Source of the DNA: Clostridia bacterium
GTDB lineage: Bacteria; Bacillota; Clostridia; Oscillospirales; Acutalibacteraceae
Assembly: GCA_900770165.1 (NCBI GenBank)
Contig: CAAGJJ010000032.1
Location: 1 to 26,147, forward strand
DNA length: 26,147 bases
Direction of reading: 5' to 3'
Shown: positions 15,153 through 24,239 of the stretch, one piece after another
How positions within the stretch are numbered: position 1 is the stretch's first letter
How the letters are laid out: each line of letters begins with the position of its first letter
Notes under the pieces: generated by a model
The model's input: only the letters and a program-made list of their open reading frames with translations
Told to the model about the DNA's origin: nothing
The model's database searches: none
Translations under genes and position numbers: made by a program

Positions 15153-16502
15153 TTAATTCCTCTTAATTCCCCATTTTTTAGCTTCTTTAACTATCTTATT
15201 AGACATTACCATTATTGCAATAAGATTTGGAATCATCATTAAACCATTAAATGTATCAGATAATTCCCAAACAAGGTTAAGCTCCATGACTGATCCAAAT
15301 AAGACTACAACTACATATATCGCCCTATAAACAATAGTTGATTTCAAACCAAAAATATATTCAAAAGCTCTTTGTCCAAAATATGACCATCCAACAATAG
15401 TAGAAAAACTAAATAACACTATTGAAATAGCAACAAAATAGCCTCCAAAACCTCCAAAAACAGATTCAAATGCTCTAGTGCTTAATGCTACACCCTCTTC
15501 TCCACTATCTGCTGCACCTGTACAAAGTATGCAAAAGGCTGTTATACTGCATCCTATAATAGTATCAAAAAAAACTTGAAAAATTCCCAACATTCCTTGT
15601 TTAACTGGGTTATCTTCATTGGTCTCTGCATAAATAATAGGAGAAGAACCAAGTCCTGCTTCATTTGAAAATGTTCCTCTGGCCATTCCATATTTAATAG
15701 CTTTAGATGTTATAAATCCCATAGTTCCTGCACTAGCTGACTGAAAACTAAAAGCATCTTTAAATATATTGCAAAAAACTGTACCTAGTGTATTAAAGTT
15801 TATAAATATTACAATTAGTCCACCTAAAATATAAAATGTAGCCATAAAAGGAACCAATTTCTCACTAACAGATACTATACACCTAACTCCTCCAAAAAGT
15901 ATAAAAGCTACTATTATAGCTAACCCAATAGCTGTAAATTTAGGGTCTATATTAAATCCTTTATGTAATGCTCCCGCAAGAGAATTTGCTTGGGTTATAT
16001 TACCCATTCCAAAAGTTGATCCTATACATGCTATACAAAAAACTACGGCAAGCCATTTCTTCCCCATACCTTTTTCTATATAATACATAGGGCCCCCAAC
16101 AACTTCTCCTTTAGAGTTTTTCTGTTTATATAAACAACCTAATACATTTTCAGCAAATATCGTCATCATTCCAAAGAAAGCTCCAGCCCACATCCAAAAG
16201 ACTGCGCCGGGTCCGCCTAATGTTATTGCAGTTGCAACTCCTACAATATTACCTGTCCCAATTGCACCTGCAAGTGACGTAGTTAATGCTTGGAAAGAAG
16301 AAATCGAGTTATCATCACTCTTTTTAAAAAATCCTTTAATTGTTCCAACTAGCCATCTATTTATACCTCGAACTTGAAAAAACTTAAATCTAAAACTAAA
16401 ATATACTCCCACAAATATTAGGAAGACTAAAACTATTGGTCCCCAAACAACTGAATTTACAGCCTTACTAATTTTTTCAATATAATACATTGCACTTTCC
16501 AT
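15153..16502 (-). CDS. AGCS-family alanine/glycine:sodium symporter
   Basis: An inner-membrane carrier importing alanine or glycine with sodium (AlsT/DagA type). The 449 residues contain about ten hydrophobic helices. Family segments include G-A-I-G-T-G-N-I-V-G-V-A (about 78-89), G-G-P-G-A-V-F-W-M-W (about 95-104) and the F-S-N-E-A-G-L-G-S-S-P-I motif (about 280-291). The start at 16502 is chosen because GGGAGAG lies five bases upstream; an in-frame ATG at 16541 would add 13 residues without a ribosome site. The exact amino acid transported is not certain. It follows the ABC exporter genes on the same strand with a 59-base gap, so transcription from their promoter is possible. Confidence 0.93.
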   Translation of the reverse strand: MESAMYYIEKISKAVNSVVWGPIVLVFLIFVGVYFSFRFKFFQVRGINRWLVGTIKGFFKKSDDNSISSFQALTTSLAGAIGTGNIVGVATAITLGGPGAVFWMWAGAFFGMMTIFAENVLGCLYKQKNSKGEVVGGPMYYIEKGMGKKWLAVVFCIACIGSTFGMGNITQANSLAGALHKGFNIDPKFTAIGLAIIVAFILFGGVRCIVSVSEKLVPFMATFYILGGLIVIFINFNTLGTVFCNIFKDAFSFQSASAGTMGFITSKAIKYGMARGTFSNEAGLGSSPIIYAETNEDNPVKQGMLGIFQVFFDTIIGCSITAFCILCTGAADSGEEGVALSTRAFESVFGGFGGYFVAISIVLFSFSTIVGWSYFGQRAFEYIFGLKSTIVYRAIYVVVVLFGSVMELNLVWELSDTFNGLMMIPNLIAIMVMSNKIVKEAKKWGIKRN

Positions 16503-16561
16503 TAAATCTCTCCCATAATGTCTATAATAATTTATATGCAAAAAATTTCTTATAAATTATA

Positions 16562-18214
16562 CTATTTATTTCTAGATATTTCTACCCTTATATCAGCATT
16601 TTTTATTGTTGAAAGCCTATGTGCTACAATAAAACTTGTTCTACCCTTCATCATTTCATTAAATGCCATTTGTATTTTCTGTTCTGTCATTGTATCTATA
16701 TTACTTGTTGCTTCGTCTAAAATTTGCATTGGTGGGTCTAACAACATAACTCTTGCAATACACAAAAGTTGTTTTTGGCCAATTGAAATATTACTTGCGT
16801 TTTCCGATATAACTGTATCGTATCCTTTTTCCATTCTTTTTATAAAATTGTGAGCATTAGCTCTTTTAGCTGCCAATATAATTTCTTCATCTGTGACACT
16901 ATCATTACCAAAAGCTATATTTTCTTTAATACTTGCAGAATACAACCATGTGTCTTGTAGAACCATCCCGTATAATTTTCTTAAACTATCTATTTTAATA
17001 TTTTTTATTGGAATTCCATCAATTTTAATAACACCTTCATCAACATCATAAAACCTCATTAACAAATTTATAATAGTAGTCTTTCCACTTCCTGTTGGGC
17101 CTGTTATAGCTACTTTTTTCCCAGGCTCAACATTTAAGCTTAAATTATCAATAATTTTAATAGATGGGTTATATGCAAAACTTACGTTTTCTAATGTAAC
17201 ATGCCCCTTTACATCATTTATCTCTAAAGCTCCCTCAGTATCTTTTTCTTCGTATTCATCTAATACTTCGAATACTCTTTTTGCTCCTGCAAATGCTGAT
17301 TGTATTTGCGTTACTACACCTGTAATTTCGTTAAAAGGTTTTGTATACTGATTCGCATAACTTAAAAAGCTTGCTATTGCACCAATAGTCATACTTCCAT
17401 TAACTATGGCCATGTAAGAGCCAATAATACCAACTGCCGTATAAATAATTGAATTAACAAATCTAGTTCCAGGGTTTGCCAAAGAAGAATAAAACTGAGA
17501 CTTTACGCCAACTGAATATAGTTTGCTATTCATTTTTTTAAATTTATTAAATGATTCATCTTCATAAGAAAATGATTTTATTATTTTTTGTGATGAAAAC
17601 ATCTCACTTATAAAAGCCGTCATTTTACCTTGCATATCAGACTGATTTTTGAAAAAAATAAAGGATTTTTTCGAAATAAACATAGCAATAAATATAGATA
17701 ACGGTGTTAAAACAACTACAACTGCTGTAATTATAGGATTAACATAAATCATAAACGCAAAAGTGCCTATAATTGTTATTACTCCTGAAAATATCTGCAT
17801 TAAAGTTTGCAATAAGCCATCTGAAATTGCATCTACATCATTAATAATTCTACTTATTAAATCGCCGTGTGGAATAGAATCTATATATTTTAATGGCACA
17901 CGATTAATCTTTTCAAAAATATCTGATCTTATATCTCTAACTGTCTTATATGTTAACTTATTTGTACAAACATAAGCAATCCATTGAAAAAACGAACCTA
18001 CAATTATCATTACACTAAGTGTAATTAAAATTTTATAAATGCCTAAAAAGTCGACTTGGCCTTCTCCTAAAATAAGATCAATTGATTTTCCTACCAATAC
18101 TGGAGCAACAAGTGTAAGACCGATTCCCACCACATAGCTCAACAATGACAAGATTAAATATACTCTATATTTTTTTGTATATAACATAATTCTTTTAAGA
18201 AATTTTCTATACAT
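16562..18214 (-). CDS. ABC exporter half-transporter, canonical-ATPase subunit with shortened C terminus
   Basis: Second subunit of a heterodimeric exporter (TM288/BmrD type). Six membrane helices occupy about 15-310. In the ATPase domain are Walker A GPTGSGKTT (372-380), Walker B I-L-D-E with catalytic Glu501, and switch His532 (V-A-H-R). The signature is degenerate: S-I-G-Q-K-Q (477-482) instead of L-S-G-G-Q. The catalytic Glu and His are therefore here, while the partner supplies the good signature. The protein ends abruptly at 550, shortly after K-N-A-D-I, about 40 residues before homologues do; the usual V-x-D-x-G-x-I-x-E-x-G-x-H segment is missing. No continuation was found in the other frames. 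The ribosome site GGAGG is 11 bases upstream, inside the end of the partner gene. Confidence 0.88.
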   Translation of the reverse strand: MYRKFLKRIMLYTKKYRVYLILSLLSYVVGIGLTLVAPVLVGKSIDLILGEGQVDFLGIYKILITLSVMIIVGSFFQWIAYVCTNKLTYKTVRDIRSDIFEKINRVPLKYIDSIPHGDLISRIINDVDAISDGLLQTLMQIFSGVITIIGTFAFMIYVNPIITAVVVVLTPLSIFIAMFISKKSFIFFKNQSDMQGKMTAFISEMFSSQKIIKSFSYEDESFNKFKKMNSKLYSVGVKSQFYSSLANPGTRFVNSIIYTAVGIIGSYMAIVNGSMTIGAIASFLSYANQYTKPFNEITGVVTQIQSAFAGAKRVFEVLDEYEEKDTEGALEINDVKGHVTLENVSFAYNPSIKIIDNLSLNVEPGKKVAITGPTGSGKTTIINLLMRFYDVDEGVIKIDGIPIKNIKIDSLRKLYGMVLQDTWLYSASIKENIAFGNDSVTDEEIILAAKRANAHNFIKRMEKGYDTVISENASNISIGQKQLLCIARVMLLDPPMQILDEATSNIDTMTEQKIQMAFNEMMKGRTSFIVAHRLSTIKNADIRVEISRNK

Positions 18215-18217
18215 ATA

Positions 18218-19951
18218 CTAACTTGCCTCCGTATCAGTTTGAGACTTGCATATTTCCCTATAAACACTACAAGATTTTATAAGCTCTTCATGTTTCCCAA
18301 TATCCAAAATTTTTCCTTCATCAAAAACAATTATTTTATCACAATGTTTTATAGATGTTGCTCTTTGAGATACAGTTATCACAGTTATACCTTTTGTATT
18401 TTCAATAAGACTTTTCCTAAAATTAGCTTCTGTATTATAATCTAACGCACTAGAACTATCATCTAAAATTAATATTTCTGGCTTTTTTACAAGAGCTCTA
18501 GCTATTGTAAGTCTTTGTCTTTGACCTCCAGAAAAATTTTTGCCATCTTGCTCTATTATTTCATTAAGGCCTTTTGGTTTTTCGTTTACAAAATCTAAGG
18601 CTTGGGCAACTCTTAGTGCTTCATATAACTCATTGTCAGTTGCATCTTTCTTTCCCAACTTTAAATTTTCACGAACAGTTCCTGAAAATAATACAGATCT
18701 TTGATGTACAATAGCTATTTTTTTTCTAAGATTAAAAGTATTGTAATTTTTAACATTCACTCCATCAACATAAACAGCTCCAGAAGACACATCGTAAAAC
18801 CTAGGTATTAAATTAATAAAAGTTGATTTTCCAGATCCCGTTCCACCTATAATGCCTATTTTTTCGCCAGATTTTATAGATACATTTACATTCTTTATTG
18901 ACGGTTCAGAATTTTTATCATAACTAAAACTTACGTCTTTAAATTCTATTTTGAAAAGTTTATCATTCTTAACGGTAGCTTCCTGTAAACCACATTTTTC
19001 TTTTATAGATGTCTTTGTATCAAATATTTCATTAATTCTTCCTGCACTTGCAAAGGCTTTTGTAAATATAATTACAAGGTTAGATACAACAATAAGCGCT
19101 AATAAAATCTGTGTCATATAGTTAACAAAGGCAATAATTTCTCCTTGTGTAATATCCCCAGTATTAACCCTAACTCCTCCATACCAGATTATCGCAACTA
19201 TGCCTAAATTAATAATTACATAAGTTATAGGGTTTAACAGAGATGAAATTTTTGCTACTTCACACGCATTAAACGATATTTCATTGTTAATTTCCTTAAA
19301 CCTTTTTATAGACCATTTCTGTTTAGAAAAAGCTCTAATTACACGTGTACCGTCTAAATCTTCTCTTGTAATTAAAGCAAGTCTATCAAGTTTTGATTGT
19401 ATTTTTTTCAAGAATGGTACTGAACCAGTTATTATAAAATATAAGGATAAAGAAATTACTACAGATGTAATAAAAAATATAACAGACATTTTCATACTAA
19501 TGCTTACAGCCATTATTATAGATCCAATAATTAAAAATGGTGCTCTTATAGCAAGACGAATAAACATGGCAACAGCAAGTTGCAGCTGGTTCACATCGTT
19601 TGTCATTCTGGTTATTAAAGCTCCACTTTCAAATTTATCTAATTCTTTGTGGGAAAATGTATTTATATGTTCAAATAATGAATTTCTAAGATTTGTTCCA
19701 AAGCCTTGAGAAGCTTTAGCTGCAAAAGACTGACATACAATAGTGCTGCACAACCCAACTATACCTAACAATATCATAAATGCACCCATCTTAAATACAT
19801 ATTGAATATTATTATTTTTCACTCCTGTATCAATAACCTTTGCCATTATTAAAGGAATTATAAGTTCAAATACAGCTTCAACTAACTTAAACAAAGGTCC
19901 TAAAATAACCTGCAGTTTATATGGCTTTAAAAATCTCCTTAGTTTAAACAA
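18218..19951 (-). CDS. ABC exporter half-transporter, degenerate-site subunit
   Basis: First subunit of the heterodimeric exporter (TM287/BmrC type), three bases before its partner. Six membrane helices (about 15-305) precede the ATPase domain. Walker A GGTGSGKST is at 369-377 and the canonical signature F-S-G-G-Q at 473-477. Walker B reads I-L-I-L-D-D, so the catalytic Glu is Asp498, and the switch His is Gln529 (V-S-Q-R). This is the classic pattern in which one of the two ATP sites is inactive. Substrates of such pairs are usually drugs, lipids or peptides; none can be assigned here. The TTG at 19951 is preferred over the GTG at 19960, which lies in the AGAAGTGAT ribosome site. Both starts are uncertain. 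Confidence 0.9.
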   Translation of the reverse strand: MFKLRRFLKPYKLQVILGPLFKLVEAVFELIIPLIMAKVIDTGVKNNNIQYVFKMGAFMILLGIVGLCSTIVCQSFAAKASQGFGTNLRNSLFEHINTFSHKELDKFESGALITRMTNDVNQLQLAVAMFIRLAIRAPFLIIGSIIMAVSISMKMSVIFFITSVVISLSLYFIITGSVPFLKKIQSKLDRLALITREDLDGTRVIRAFSKQKWSIKRFKEINNEISFNACEVAKISSLLNPITYVIINLGIVAIIWYGGVRVNTGDITQGEIIAFVNYMTQILLALIVVSNLVIIFTKAFASAGRINEIFDTKTSIKEKCGLQEATVKNDKLFKIEFKDVSFSYDKNSEPSIKNVNVSIKSGEKIGIIGGTGSGKSTFINLIPRFYDVSSGAVYVDGVNVKNYNTFNLRKKIAIVHQRSVLFSGTVRENLKLGKKDATDNELYEALRVAQALDFVNEKPKGLNEIIEQDGKNFSGGQRQRLTIARALVKKPEILILDDSSSALDYNTEANFRKSLIENTKGITVITVSQRATSIKHCDKIIVFDEGKILDIGKHEELIKSCSVYREICKSQTDTEAS

Positions 19952-19984
19952 TCTTATCACTTCTTTGGCAATAAATTTATTTAT

Positions 19985-19993
19985 AGTATAGCA
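19985..19993 (-). promoter_or_regulatory. Extended -10 promoter of the ABC exporter operon
   Basis: The minus strand reads TGC-TATACT immediately upstream of the first ABC gene. No good -35 is present 17 bases further up, but TGn extended -10 sites can work without one. Confidence 0.4.
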
Positions 19994-20013
19994 ATTTATA
20001 TCTTATTAATACA

Positions 20014-20040
20014 GAAAAAAAGAGGGACACGCCCTCTTAA
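20014..20040 (-). terminator. Terminator after the thioesterase gene
   Basis: AAGAGGG and CCCTCTT pair around a five-base loop, and the minus strand continues with seven T (20020-20014). Confidence 0.8.
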
Positions 20041-20058
20041 TCTCTAATTTAATTACCT

Positions 20059-20460
20059 CTAAATAACAATCTCTGATCTTCTTTGTGCTTTGTTAATAAA
20101 TTTTTCTTTATTTAAGATGATCCTCTCATGTTTACCTTTTGCTATTATTCCTGCATTATCACAAGCCTCAACATAAAACTTACATACTCTGCCCTCTATG
20201 TTTATAAGCTCGGCTATTACTTTAACTTCAACATTTTCTAGCGTAGGTGCTATATGTTCAATACTCACCTTTGTTCCAACACTAGTTAGATCAGAATCTA
20301 AATATTTTTTTAAAAGTTCCGATGCCGTAGATTCCATTGCATTTACTACCATAGGAGTTGAAAAAACTGGTACATCGCCACTTCCTATTTCATTTGCTAG
20401 GTATTCCTTTTTAACATTTATAAATTTTTCACATTTTATACCAACTTTTAGTTCCTGCAT
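20059..20460 (-). CDS. FlK-like hot-dog thioesterase
   Basis: A 133-residue single hot-dog domain of the fluoroacetyl-CoA thioesterase (FlK) family, which hydrolyses short acyl-CoA esters. The three positions forming the FlK active site are occupied: Thr35 in F-S-T-P-M, Glu43 in N-A-M-E-S-T-A, and His69 in S-I-E-H-I-A-P-T. In most bacteria that do not meet fluoroacetate, the substrate of this family is unknown; a housekeeping acyl-CoA scavenger is likely. The ATG has GGAG about eight bases upstream. The gene is a single transcription unit ending at its own terminator, divergent from the acyltransferase gene at 20555. Confidence 0.85.
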   Translation of the reverse strand: MQELKVGIKCEKFINVKKEYLANEIGSGDVPVFSTPMVVNAMESTASELLKKYLDSDLTSVGTKVSIEHIAPTLENVEVKVIAELINIEGRVCKFYVEACDNAGIIAKGKHERIILNKEKFINKAQRRSEIVI

Positions 20461-20486
20461 TTCTCCATCTCCACATTATATTTAAA

Positions 20487-20515
20487 TTGATAGTATATAA
20501 ATTTTATGTTACAAT
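20487..20515 (+). promoter_or_regulatory. Promoter of the HGSNAT-type acyltransferase gene
   Basis: TTGATA (20487-20492) and TACAAT (20510-20515) are 17 bases apart. The predicted start near 20522 lies 33 bases before the TTG start. tex may share this transcript. Confidence 0.6.
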
Positions 20516-20554
20516 TATACCATATTTTCTTTAACTGTAAAGTTAGGTGATAAA

Positions 20555-21307
20555 TTGCAACACACTAAAAAAGGCCGAATACATTTTATAGATGAATTAC
20601 GTGGGTTTGCTATACTATGTATGATATTTTATCATACATTTTTTACTATGGCATTTTTGTTTTCCTTTAATTCAGGGTTAAAGCTCCTGGCTTTTTTTAT
20701 GCCTTTTGAACCATATTTCGCAGGTGTATTTATACTTATATCTGGTATATCATCACAATTGTCTCATTCTAATATAAAAAGGGGATTAATTTTACTTTTA
20801 ATAGCTAGTCTAATTACAGTTGTAACTTTTATATTTTTACCAGATGTTAAAATATTATTTGGCATACTTCATATGTTATCTATAAGTATAATTTTTTTTG
20901 GTGTTTTTAAACCGTTTTTTGATCTTATTCCAACTACGCCCGGACTTTTATTGTCTGCTGTTTTTTATATATTCACTATGAATATTAGAGAAGGCTACTT
21001 AGGAATTTTAAATATTGCATCTATCACCATACCAAATATTCTTTACAAAACGCAATATCTATTTCCAATTGGTATAACTAATTCAACGTTTTTCTCTTCC
21101 GATTATTTTCCTCTATTTCCGTGGATATTCTTGTTTTTATTCGGAACCTTTTTGGGAAGATATGCAAAAATGGGATTGTTTCCAGAATTTATGTACAAAA
21201 GAAAATCTAAATTTTTTTCTTTTCTTGGAACACATTCTCTTTTAATTTATATAGTTCATCAACCAATAATCTATATTATTCTCTGGATTTTTGGTCTTAT
21301 ATTTTAG
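20555..21307 (+). CDS. Membrane protein with HGSNAT-type (DUF1624) acyltransferase domain
   Basis: A 250-residue multi-pass protein of the heparan-alpha-glucosaminide N-acetyltransferase catalytic family, related to OafA/NolL acyltransferases. It shows I-D-E-L-R-G-F-A-I-L (12-21), F-Y-H (25-27, the conserved His), I-L-I-S-G-I-S (60-66), G-I-L-H-M-L (103-108), S-D-Y-F-P-L-F-P-W (183-191) and L-G-T-H-S-L-L-I-Y-I-V-H-Q-P (229-242). About seven or eight hydrophobic helices are present. The substrate is unknown; bacterial members probably acylate cell-envelope sugars. The start is TTG with AGGTGAT just upstream. It ends 23 bases before tex in the same direction. Confidence 0.85.
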   Translation: MQHTKKGRIHFIDELRGFAILCMIFYHTFFTMAFLFSFNSGLKLLAFFMPFEPYFAGVFILISGISSQLSHSNIKRGLILLLIASLITVVTFIFLPDVKILFGILHMLSISIIFFGVFKPFFDLIPTTPGLLLSAVFYIFTMNIREGYLGILNIASITIPNILYKTQYLFPIGITNSTFFSSDYFPLFPWIFLFLFGTFLGRYAKMGLFPEFMYKRKSKFFSFLGTHSLLIYIVHQPIIYIILWIFGLIF

Positions 21308-21330
21308 AAATAATTAAAGGTGGTAAAAAA

Positions 21331-23499
21331 ATGGATTTTACAGCTGAGATATCATCTCAATTTAACTTAAAACCTTGGCAATCAGAAAATATCATCAAAT
21401 TGATTGACGAAGGAAATACAATTCCTTTTATAGCAAGGTATCGTAAAGAGGCTCATGGATCACTCGATGACCAAGTCTTAAGAGAAATAAGCGATAGATT
21501 AGAGTACTTACGTGGACTTGAAAAAAGGCGCGAGGAAATTCGTGAATTAATAACAGGCTTAGAAAAAATGACAGATGAAATTTCTGCAGCAATAGACAAT
21601 GCAAAAACATTAACAGAACTTGAAGATATATATAGACCATACAGGCCTAAAAGAAAAACTCGTGCATCTATTGCAAAAGAAAAAGGTCTTGAACCTTTAG
21701 CTGATAAGATATTTGCACAAGAAAAAGACAGTGCATATCCAATAGATATGGCTGCTGAATTTATTAACGAAGAAAAAGGCATAAATTCTCCAGAAGAAGC
21801 TCTTGCTGGAGCTCTCGATATAATAGCAGAAAATATCTCAGATGATGCAGGTATTAGAAAAAGACTTCGTGTAATCTCCATGTATCATGGCATACTTTGT
21901 TCTAAAGCTGCAAACCCTGAAGTTGATTCTGTATATACACAATACTATGATTTTAAGGAGCCTGTTTCTAAAATTGCTGGACATAGAGTATTAGCAATAG
22001 ATCGAGGTGAAAAAGAAGGATTTTTAAAAGTCAGCATAGATCTAGATATAGATAAAGCTATGAATATTGTTTATTCTGTTGCAATTAAAAATTCTTCTCC
22101 ATGTGAACAAGCAGTACGAGACGCCGCAGACGATGCATATAATCGTCTTATATTTCCTTCTATTGAAAGAGAAGTAAGAAATACTTTAGCTGACGAGGCA
22201 TGTGAAAAGGCAATAAAAGTATTTTCATTAAACTTAAGGCATTTACTTATGCAACCTCCAGTAAAAGGTAAAATTGCAATAGGATTAGACCCCGGATATA
22301 GAACAGGCTGTAAAGTAGCTGTAGTTGATCCAACTGGTAGAGTTCTAGATACAACCGTTATATATCCAACACATTCAGAAGCAAAAGTACTTGAATCTAA
22401 AAAAGTACTTAGCGACCTTATAAAAAAACATAAAGCTCAGATAATTGCTATTGGTAACGGAACTGCCTCTAAAGAAACTGAAATTTTCGCAGTTGATGTT
22501 ATTTCTTCATTGCCTGAGGAATATAAAAAGAATTTATCTTATATGGTTGTAAATGAAGCTGGAGCATCTGTATATTCAGCATCTAAACTTGCTGCTGAAG
22601 AATTTCCTAATTTCGATGTTACCTTAAGAAGCGCAGTATCTATAGCCAGACGTTTACAAGATCCTTTAGCAGAGCTTGTTAAAATTGATCCAAAAGCAAT
22701 AGGAGTTGGGCAATATCAGCACGATATGCCTAAAAAACGTCTCGATGAAGCATTAGGTGGCGTGGTTGAAGACTGTGTTAATACTGTTGGTGTAGATTTA
22801 AACACTGCTTCTCCTGCTCTTTTATCAAGAGTCGCTGGTGTAAGCTCAGCAGTTTCTAAAAATATAGTCTCATACAGGGAAGAAAATGGAGCATTTAAAT
22901 CGAGGTCTGAACTTAAAAAGGTTCCAAAGTTAGGTCCAAAAGCATTCGAGCAATGTGCAGGCTTTTTAAGAGTTCCTGAAAGCAAAAATATATTAGATAA
23001 TACTGCTGTTCACCCAGAATCTTATGAAGCAGCAAAAAAGCTACTGGAACTTTTAGGATATACTTTAGAAGATATACAAAATAATAATCTTAAAGATATT
23101 CAAGACAGAATAAATGAAAATGGTGAAAACAAATTGTCGGAAGAAATTGGAATTGGTATTCCAACTCTTAGAGATATCGTAAAAGAATTATTGCGTCCTG
23201 GTCGTGATCCAAGAGATGAATTACCTGCACCTTTACTTAGAACAGATATCTTAGATATAAAAGATCTAAAAGAAGGAATGGAACTAACCGGCACTGTAAG
23301 AAATGTAATTGACTTTGGCGCTTTTGTAGATATTGGAGTTCATCAAGATGGACTTGTACATATTTCTCAGATATGTAATAAATATATAAAACATCCATCG
23401 GAAGTACTAAAAGTAGGCGATATTATAAAAGTTAGAATTTTATCGATTGATATTGATAAAAAAAGAATTTCATTAACCATGAAATCTACAGAAAATTAG
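21331..23499 (+). CDS. tex: Tex-family RNA-binding transcription accessory protein
   Basis: A nucleic-acid-binding protein related to eukaryotic Spt6. The domain order is complete for the family: N-terminal helix-turn-helix region with I-P-F-I-A-R-Y-R-K-E (31-40), a YqgF/RNase H-like domain starting G-K-I-A-I-G-L-D-P-G-Y-R-T-G (about 312-325), tandem helix-hairpin-helix motifs (N-T-A-S-P-A-L-L near 491-498 and P-K-L-G-P-K-A-F near 533-540), and a C-terminal S1 RNA-binding domain (about 648-718, G-T-V-R-N-V-I-D-F-G-A-F-V-D). The 722 residues match the family. AAAGGTGG precedes the ATG. A terminator follows at 23581. Confidence 0.95.
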   Translation: MDFTAEISSQFNLKPWQSENIIKLIDEGNTIPFIARYRKEAHGSLDDQVLREISDRLEYLRGLEKRREEIRELITGLEKMTDEISAAIDNAKTLTELEDIYRPYRPKRKTRASIAKEKGLEPLADKIFAQEKDSAYPIDMAAEFINEEKGINSPEEALAGALDIIAENISDDAGIRKRLRVISMYHGILCSKAANPEVDSVYTQYYDFKEPVSKIAGHRVLAIDRGEKEGFLKVSIDLDIDKAMNIVYSVAIKNSSPCEQAVRDAADDAYNRLIFPSIEREVRNTLADEACEKAIKVFSLNLRHLLMQPPVKGKIAIGLDPGYRTGCKVAVVDPTGRVLDTTVIYPTHSEAKVLESKKVLSDLIKKHKAQIIAIGNGTASKETEIFAVDVISSLPEEYKKNLSYMVVNEAGASVYSASKLAAEEFPNFDVTLRSAVSIARRLQDPLAELVKIDPKAIGVGQYQHDMPKKRLDEALGGVVEDCVNTVGVDLNTASPALLSRVAGVSSAVSKNIVSYREENGAFKSRSELKKVPKLGPKAFEQCAGFLRVPESKNILDNTAVHPESYEAAKKLLELLGYTLEDIQNNNLKDIQDRINENGENKLSEEIGIGIPTLRDIVKELLRPGRDPRDELPAPLLRTDILDIKDLKEGMELTGTVRNVIDFGAFVDIGVHQDGLVHISQICNKYIKHPSEVLKVGDIIKVRILSIDIDKKRISLTMKSTEN

Positions 23500-23580
23500 A
23501 CATTATATTTTTATTACAGTTAATGCTGTCTAGCTAATTATTGATTCACTAATCAGTTAACTTTTGCTGAAAATATGAAA

Positions 23581-23610
23581 AGTGATCTCATAGCGAGGTC
23601 TCTTTTTTTT
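23581..23610 (+). terminator. Terminator of tex
   Basis: AGTGATCTC (23581-23589) pairs with GAGGTCTCT (23595-23603) with one mismatch and one G-U, and is followed by eight T. Confidence 0.8.
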
Positions 23611-23626
23611 CATTAATCATTGAACA

Positions 23627-23655
23627 TTGACCAATTAATGGAAACTTGTTAAAAT
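23627..23655 (+). promoter_or_regulatory. Promoter of the small secreted-protein gene
   Basis: TTGACC (23627-23632) and TAAAAT (23650-23655) are exactly 17 bases apart, a near-consensus promoter. The predicted start is near 23662, at the left inverted repeat GTGGATAACAT (23663-23673). Confidence 0.7.
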
Positions 23656-23662
23656 AATCATG

Positions 23663-24169
23663 GTGGATAACATAAAACCTTTTTAGAATGGATTTGATAA
23701 AATGAAAAATAAACTTTTAAAAACTGTCACTATCCTATGCCTCAGTTTAACGACAATGTTATCATCAATTACTATTGTAAATGCAGAAAGTGTTTATCAA
23801 GGTAAAATTGGCGGTAACGATGTATGGCATGTTACAGGTGATTATCATATATATCACGAATTAGAATGGATAAAATTTGAACATAGAAATGTTAACGGAG
23901 GCCTGAATTTTGCAAAATTACAAATCGCACAGGCCGCGGTAGCAAATAAAGCTGGAAGAGGTTATTTAAAAGTAATAAAACATCCAGATGGCAAGTGGAC
24001 TTATGAAGCTGTTACTTGGATTTGAATACATTTAAGTTGATAGATTTTCTTTTTATTTATTTCGAATCATAGTAATTTCTTCAGAAAAGCTCTCGGCATT
24101 ATATTGTTTTTAAAAAATCTCTTGATGCTATTAGAGTATTTGCTTGTTCGTTGAAAATATGTTATCCAC
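23663..24169. repeat. 11-bp inverted repeats flanking the secreted-protein gene
   Basis: GTGGATAACAT at 23663-23673 is exactly reverse-complemented as ATGTTATCCAC at 24159-24169. The gene at 23702-24025 lies between them. Each arm also contains an 8-of-9 match to the DnaA box TTATCCACA. Significance is uncertain: an 11-base match over 500 bases is uncommon but not impossible by chance. Confidence 0.4.
23702..24025 (+). CDS. Small secreted protein of unknown function
   Basis: The 107-residue product has a clear Sec signal peptide: M-K-N-K-L-L-K, a hydrophobic core to about residue 24, and V-N-A as a signal-peptidase I site at 26-28. The mature protein of about 79 residues starts E-S-V-Y-Q-G-K-I-G-G, has no cysteine, is rich in aromatic residues and His (W42, H43, Y48, H49, Y51, H52, W56 region), and ends W-T-Y-E-A-V-T-W-I. 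No family was recognised. Size, secretion and a strong single-gene promoter would fit a secreted bacteriocin, an inhibitor or a surface protein, but nothing decides between them. The ribosome site is weak (GGAT, about ten bases upstream). No immunity or export gene is adjacent. Confidence 0.75.
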   Translation: MKNKLLKTVTILCLSLTTMLSSITIVNAESVYQGKIGGNDVWHVTGDYHIYHELEWIKFEHRNVNGGLNFAKLQIAQAAVANKAGRGYLKVIKHPDGKWTYEAVTWI

Positions 24170-24204
24170 TTTTATTGTATAGAAATAATCATAATAAAAA
24201 TAAA

Positions 24205-24236
24205 AAAGTAGAGATAAATATCTCTACTTTTACGTT
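24205..24236. terminator. Bidirectional terminator of rpsT
   Basis: AAAAGTAGAGATA and TATCTCTACTTTT pair perfectly around a two-base centre. The minus strand continues with a long T-rich tract, ending rpsT. It may also stop the secreted-protein transcript, for which no other terminator is evident in 24026-24204. Confidence 0.8.
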
Positions 24237-24239
24237 TAT

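Noticed and set aside
23663..24169. Reading the GTGGATAACAT pair as transposon ends or a replication origin
   Set aside because: There is no transposase, no target duplication was seen, and only two imperfect DnaA-box-like sites are present, without clustering or an adjacent dnaA/dnaN.
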